A DNA stretch of 64,000 nt, taken from NCBI RefSeq assembly GCF_023923205.1, contig NZ_CP099490.1:1426001-1490000 (forward strand), in the 5' to 3' direction. The stretch comes from Ornithinimicrobium cryptoxanthini (GTDB lineage Bacteria; Actinomycetota; Actinomycetes; Actinomycetales; Dermatophilaceae). Position numbers and translations under genes: made by a program. Positions 62,527 to 64,000 of this stretch are shown one piece after another. Below the pieces are notes generated by a model. That model was not told the DNA's origin and made no database searches. It saw only the letters and a program-made list of their open reading frames with translations. Numbering within the stretch: position 1 is the stretch's first letter; every line of letters begins with the position of its first letter.

Positions 62527-63767
62527 GCAACCCGATCGTCGACCCGGTCGACCCGACCCAGGGCGAAGCCGAGCCCACGACACCGCACGCAGGCACGCCG
62601 ACCGGGGAGTCGGCATACGAGACAGAGACCCTGGCCGAGCTCGAGCAGGACGCGGACGAGGAGGCGAGGGGAGAGACGCAGCCCTATGACGCGGTCGTCC
62701 TGGTCTCGTTCGGCGGTCCGGAGGGTCCTGACGAGGTGATGCCGTTCCTGCGGCGCGTGACCCGCGGGCGGGGCATCCCTGACGAGCGTCTCGAGGAGGT
62801 CGCCGAGCACTACCATGCCTTCGGCGGCAAGAGCCCGATCAACGACCAGAACCGGGCCCTCCTGGCAGCCCTCACCCAGGAGTTCGCGCGCCGTGAGATC
62901 CACACGCCGCTGCTGTGGGGCAACCGCAACTCCGAGCCCTTCCTCACCGACACGCTGCGCGCGGCCGCGGGGGAGGGGATGACCCGGTTCCTGGCGATCA
63001 CGACCAGCGCCTACTCGTCCTACAGCTCGTGCCGGCAGTACCGCGAGGACATCGCCGAGTCCATCGACGAGCTGACCCAGGAGGGGGTCCCGGTGCGGGT
63101 CGACAAGATCCGGCAGTACTGGAATCACCCAGGCTTTTCCTCCACCAACGCCCGGATCGTCAGCGAGGGAGCCCGCCAGCTCCGCGACCGCACGGGAGCC
63201 GTGCCCCGCCTGGTCTTCGTCACGCACTCGATCCCGGACGCGATGGACGACACCTCAGGGCCGGGGGACGGGGAGGGCAACGCCTACAGCGCCCAGCACG
63301 AGGAGCTGGCGCGCGCGATCACCGAGGAGACGCGAGCGACGCTGGGGGAGGACGTGGTCGGCGAGCTGACCTACTGCTCCCGGTCGGGTCCGCCCACGCA
63401 GCCGTGGCTGGAGCCGGACGTCAACGACCGGCTGCGCGAGCTGGCGGCCGACGGGGTGACGCACGTGGTGCTGGCGCCCATCGGGTTCGTCTCTGACCAC
63501 ATGGAGGTCGTCTTCGACCTCGACACCGAGGCGCAGGAGACCGCGGCCGAGGTCGGGATCGAGGTGCTGCGGGTGCCCACGGTCGGGATTGACCCGCAGT
63601 TCGTGTCCGGTCTGACGGACCTGGCCCTGGAGCGCGCCGCCGAGGCGCGTGGCGAGTCTCCCGACCGGCCCACCTGGCCCGGTGCGCAGCCGAGGCCGTC
63701 AGTCTGCGCGCCGGGTTGCTGCCCGAACCTGCGCGTCGCCAAGCCGGCGGCATGCGGGTCGGACTGA
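62523..63767 (+). CDS. hemH: Ferrochelatase (coproporphyrin ferrochelatase type)
   Basis: A 414-residue ferrochelatase that inserts iron into the porphyrin ring, in actinobacteria normally coproporphyrin III (gene also called cpfC). Catalytic H235 (VTHSIPDAM) and E328 (DHMEVVFDLD) are present. C-terminal CAPGCCPN, with an earlier Cys in SSCRQY, fits the actinobacterial [2Fe-2S] site. An acidic extension of about 55 residues precedes the core (YDAVVLVSFGGPEGPDEVMPFL). GTG overlaps the TRIC-like stop. Confidence 0.92.
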   Translation: MSNPIVDPVDPTQGEAEPTTPHAGTPTGESAYETETLAELEQDADEEARGETQPYDAVVLVSFGGPEGPDEVMPFLRRVTRGRGIPDERLEEVAEHYHAFGGKSPINDQNRALLAALTQEFARREIHTPLLWGNRNSEPFLTDTLRAAAGEGMTRFLAITTSAYSSYSSCRQYREDIAESIDELTQEGVPVRVDKIRQYWNHPGFSSTNARIVSEGARQLRDRTGAVPRLVFVTHSIPDAMDDTSGPGDGEGNAYSAQHEELARAITEETRATLGEDVVGELTYCSRSGPPTQPWLEPDVNDRLRELAADGVTHVVLAPIGFVSDHMEVVFDLDTEAQETAAEVGIEVLRVPTVGIDPQFVSGLTDLALERAAEARGESPDRPTWPGAQPRPSVCAPGCCPNLRVAKPAACGSD

Positions 63768-63768
63768 C

Positions 63769-63891
63769 CCAGTTTTCGTAGCGGGTTTGCTGGTGCCGCC
63801 CGTCTTCTCGTAGTGGTTTTGCGTGTCCGACGGGCCAGCAAAACCACTGCGAAAAGACGTTCTCGACCAGCAAAACCACTACAAAAATTGG
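63769..63891. repeat. Nested palindromic repeat, family B, after hemH
   Basis: Four copies of a 22-26-bp sequence related to TTTTCGTAGTGGTTTTGC lie in the order plus, plus, minus, minus. The inner pair (63801-63822 with 63838-63859) matches at 20 of 22 positions around a 15-base loop; the outer pair (63769-63794 with 63866-63891) matches with a few mismatches. The whole could fold as one long stem and act as a terminator for hemH. The remaining bases to 64000 show no gene I can support. Confidence 0.75.
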
Positions 63892-64000
63892 TGGGACCGG
63901 ATCCCAGTTCGACGGAAGGGGTCCTCATGCGGCACAATCCCCGCGACACCTGCGCACGAGCTGGTGACCGCTCCGGCAGACAGTTGTCGGGCTCGGGCAC

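Noticed and set aside
63892..64000. Possible start of another gene at the right edge
   Set aside because: No start codon with a ribosome site and no recognisable peptide in the remaining bases.

Overview
The window is chromosomal DNA of a high-GC actinobacterium. Markers are SepH, a mycothiol-dependent isomerase-family protein, DUF5998, DUF7455 and DUF6318 proteins, an actinobacterial [2Fe-2S]-type ferrochelatase, frequent GTG starts and several apparently leaderless genes. The gene set resembles Micrococcales of the Ornithinimicrobium/Serinicoccus/Intrasporangiaceae type; that placement is inference. No phage, insertion sequence, CRISPR array, rRNA or tRNA was recognised.

Region 1 (124-13817) is an accessory catabolic island. 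It holds a class III aminotransferase, a semialdehyde dehydrogenase, a GntR/FCD regulator, two EutA/maleate-isomerase-like proteins, an M20 deacylase, a fold-type I aminotransferase, a protein that looks strongly like ectoine hydrolase (DoeA/EutD), a D-2-hydroxyacid dehydrogenase, an amidase, a DUF3830 protein and an MFS transporter. The layout is two leftward operons, one rightward operon and a divergent aminotransferase/dehydrogenase pair. A palindrome with core ATTGTCGACAAT lies in each of the three regulatory gaps, one of them upstream of the GntR gene, so the cluster looks like one autoregulated regulon. It resembles proteobacterial ectoine clusters (doeABCD; eutA-E with ssd and atf) but with different parts.

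Region 2 (13843-18144) has DUF456, DUF7455, topoisomerase IV subunit B (parE) and an MFS gene. Region 3 (18232-23976) is a cellobiose-type uptake and hydrolysis operon in cebEFG-bglC-cebR order, with a perfect palindromic LacI-type operator (GTGAGAGCGCTCTCAC) over the promoter.

Region 4 (24232-41277) is mixed: flavin reductase, NADP-type glutamate dehydrogenase, secreted von Willebrand A-like protein, DedA protein, APC permease, a DEAD-box helicase with a structured leader and an Arg/Asp repeat tail, a lipoprotein/secreted pair, a small alarmone synthetase, a three-gene ABC-2 exporter, a mycothiol-dependent isomerase homologue and an acyl-CoA synthetase.

Region 5 (41353-63767) resembles a conserved actinobacterial core: parC, PfkB kinase, PLP decarboxylase, a cell-wall-binding deacetylase, nitroreductase, an ECF sigma factor with a membrane beta-propeller partner, a GNAT/CoA-ligase fusion, DUF5998, a phosphodiesterase, thymidine kinase, MFS, sepH, a TRIC-like channel and ferrochelatase. 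It also holds a small protein built of seven 17-residue YD repeats. Two families of intergenic palindromic repeats occur (2961-3039 with 48985-49165, and 63769-63891).
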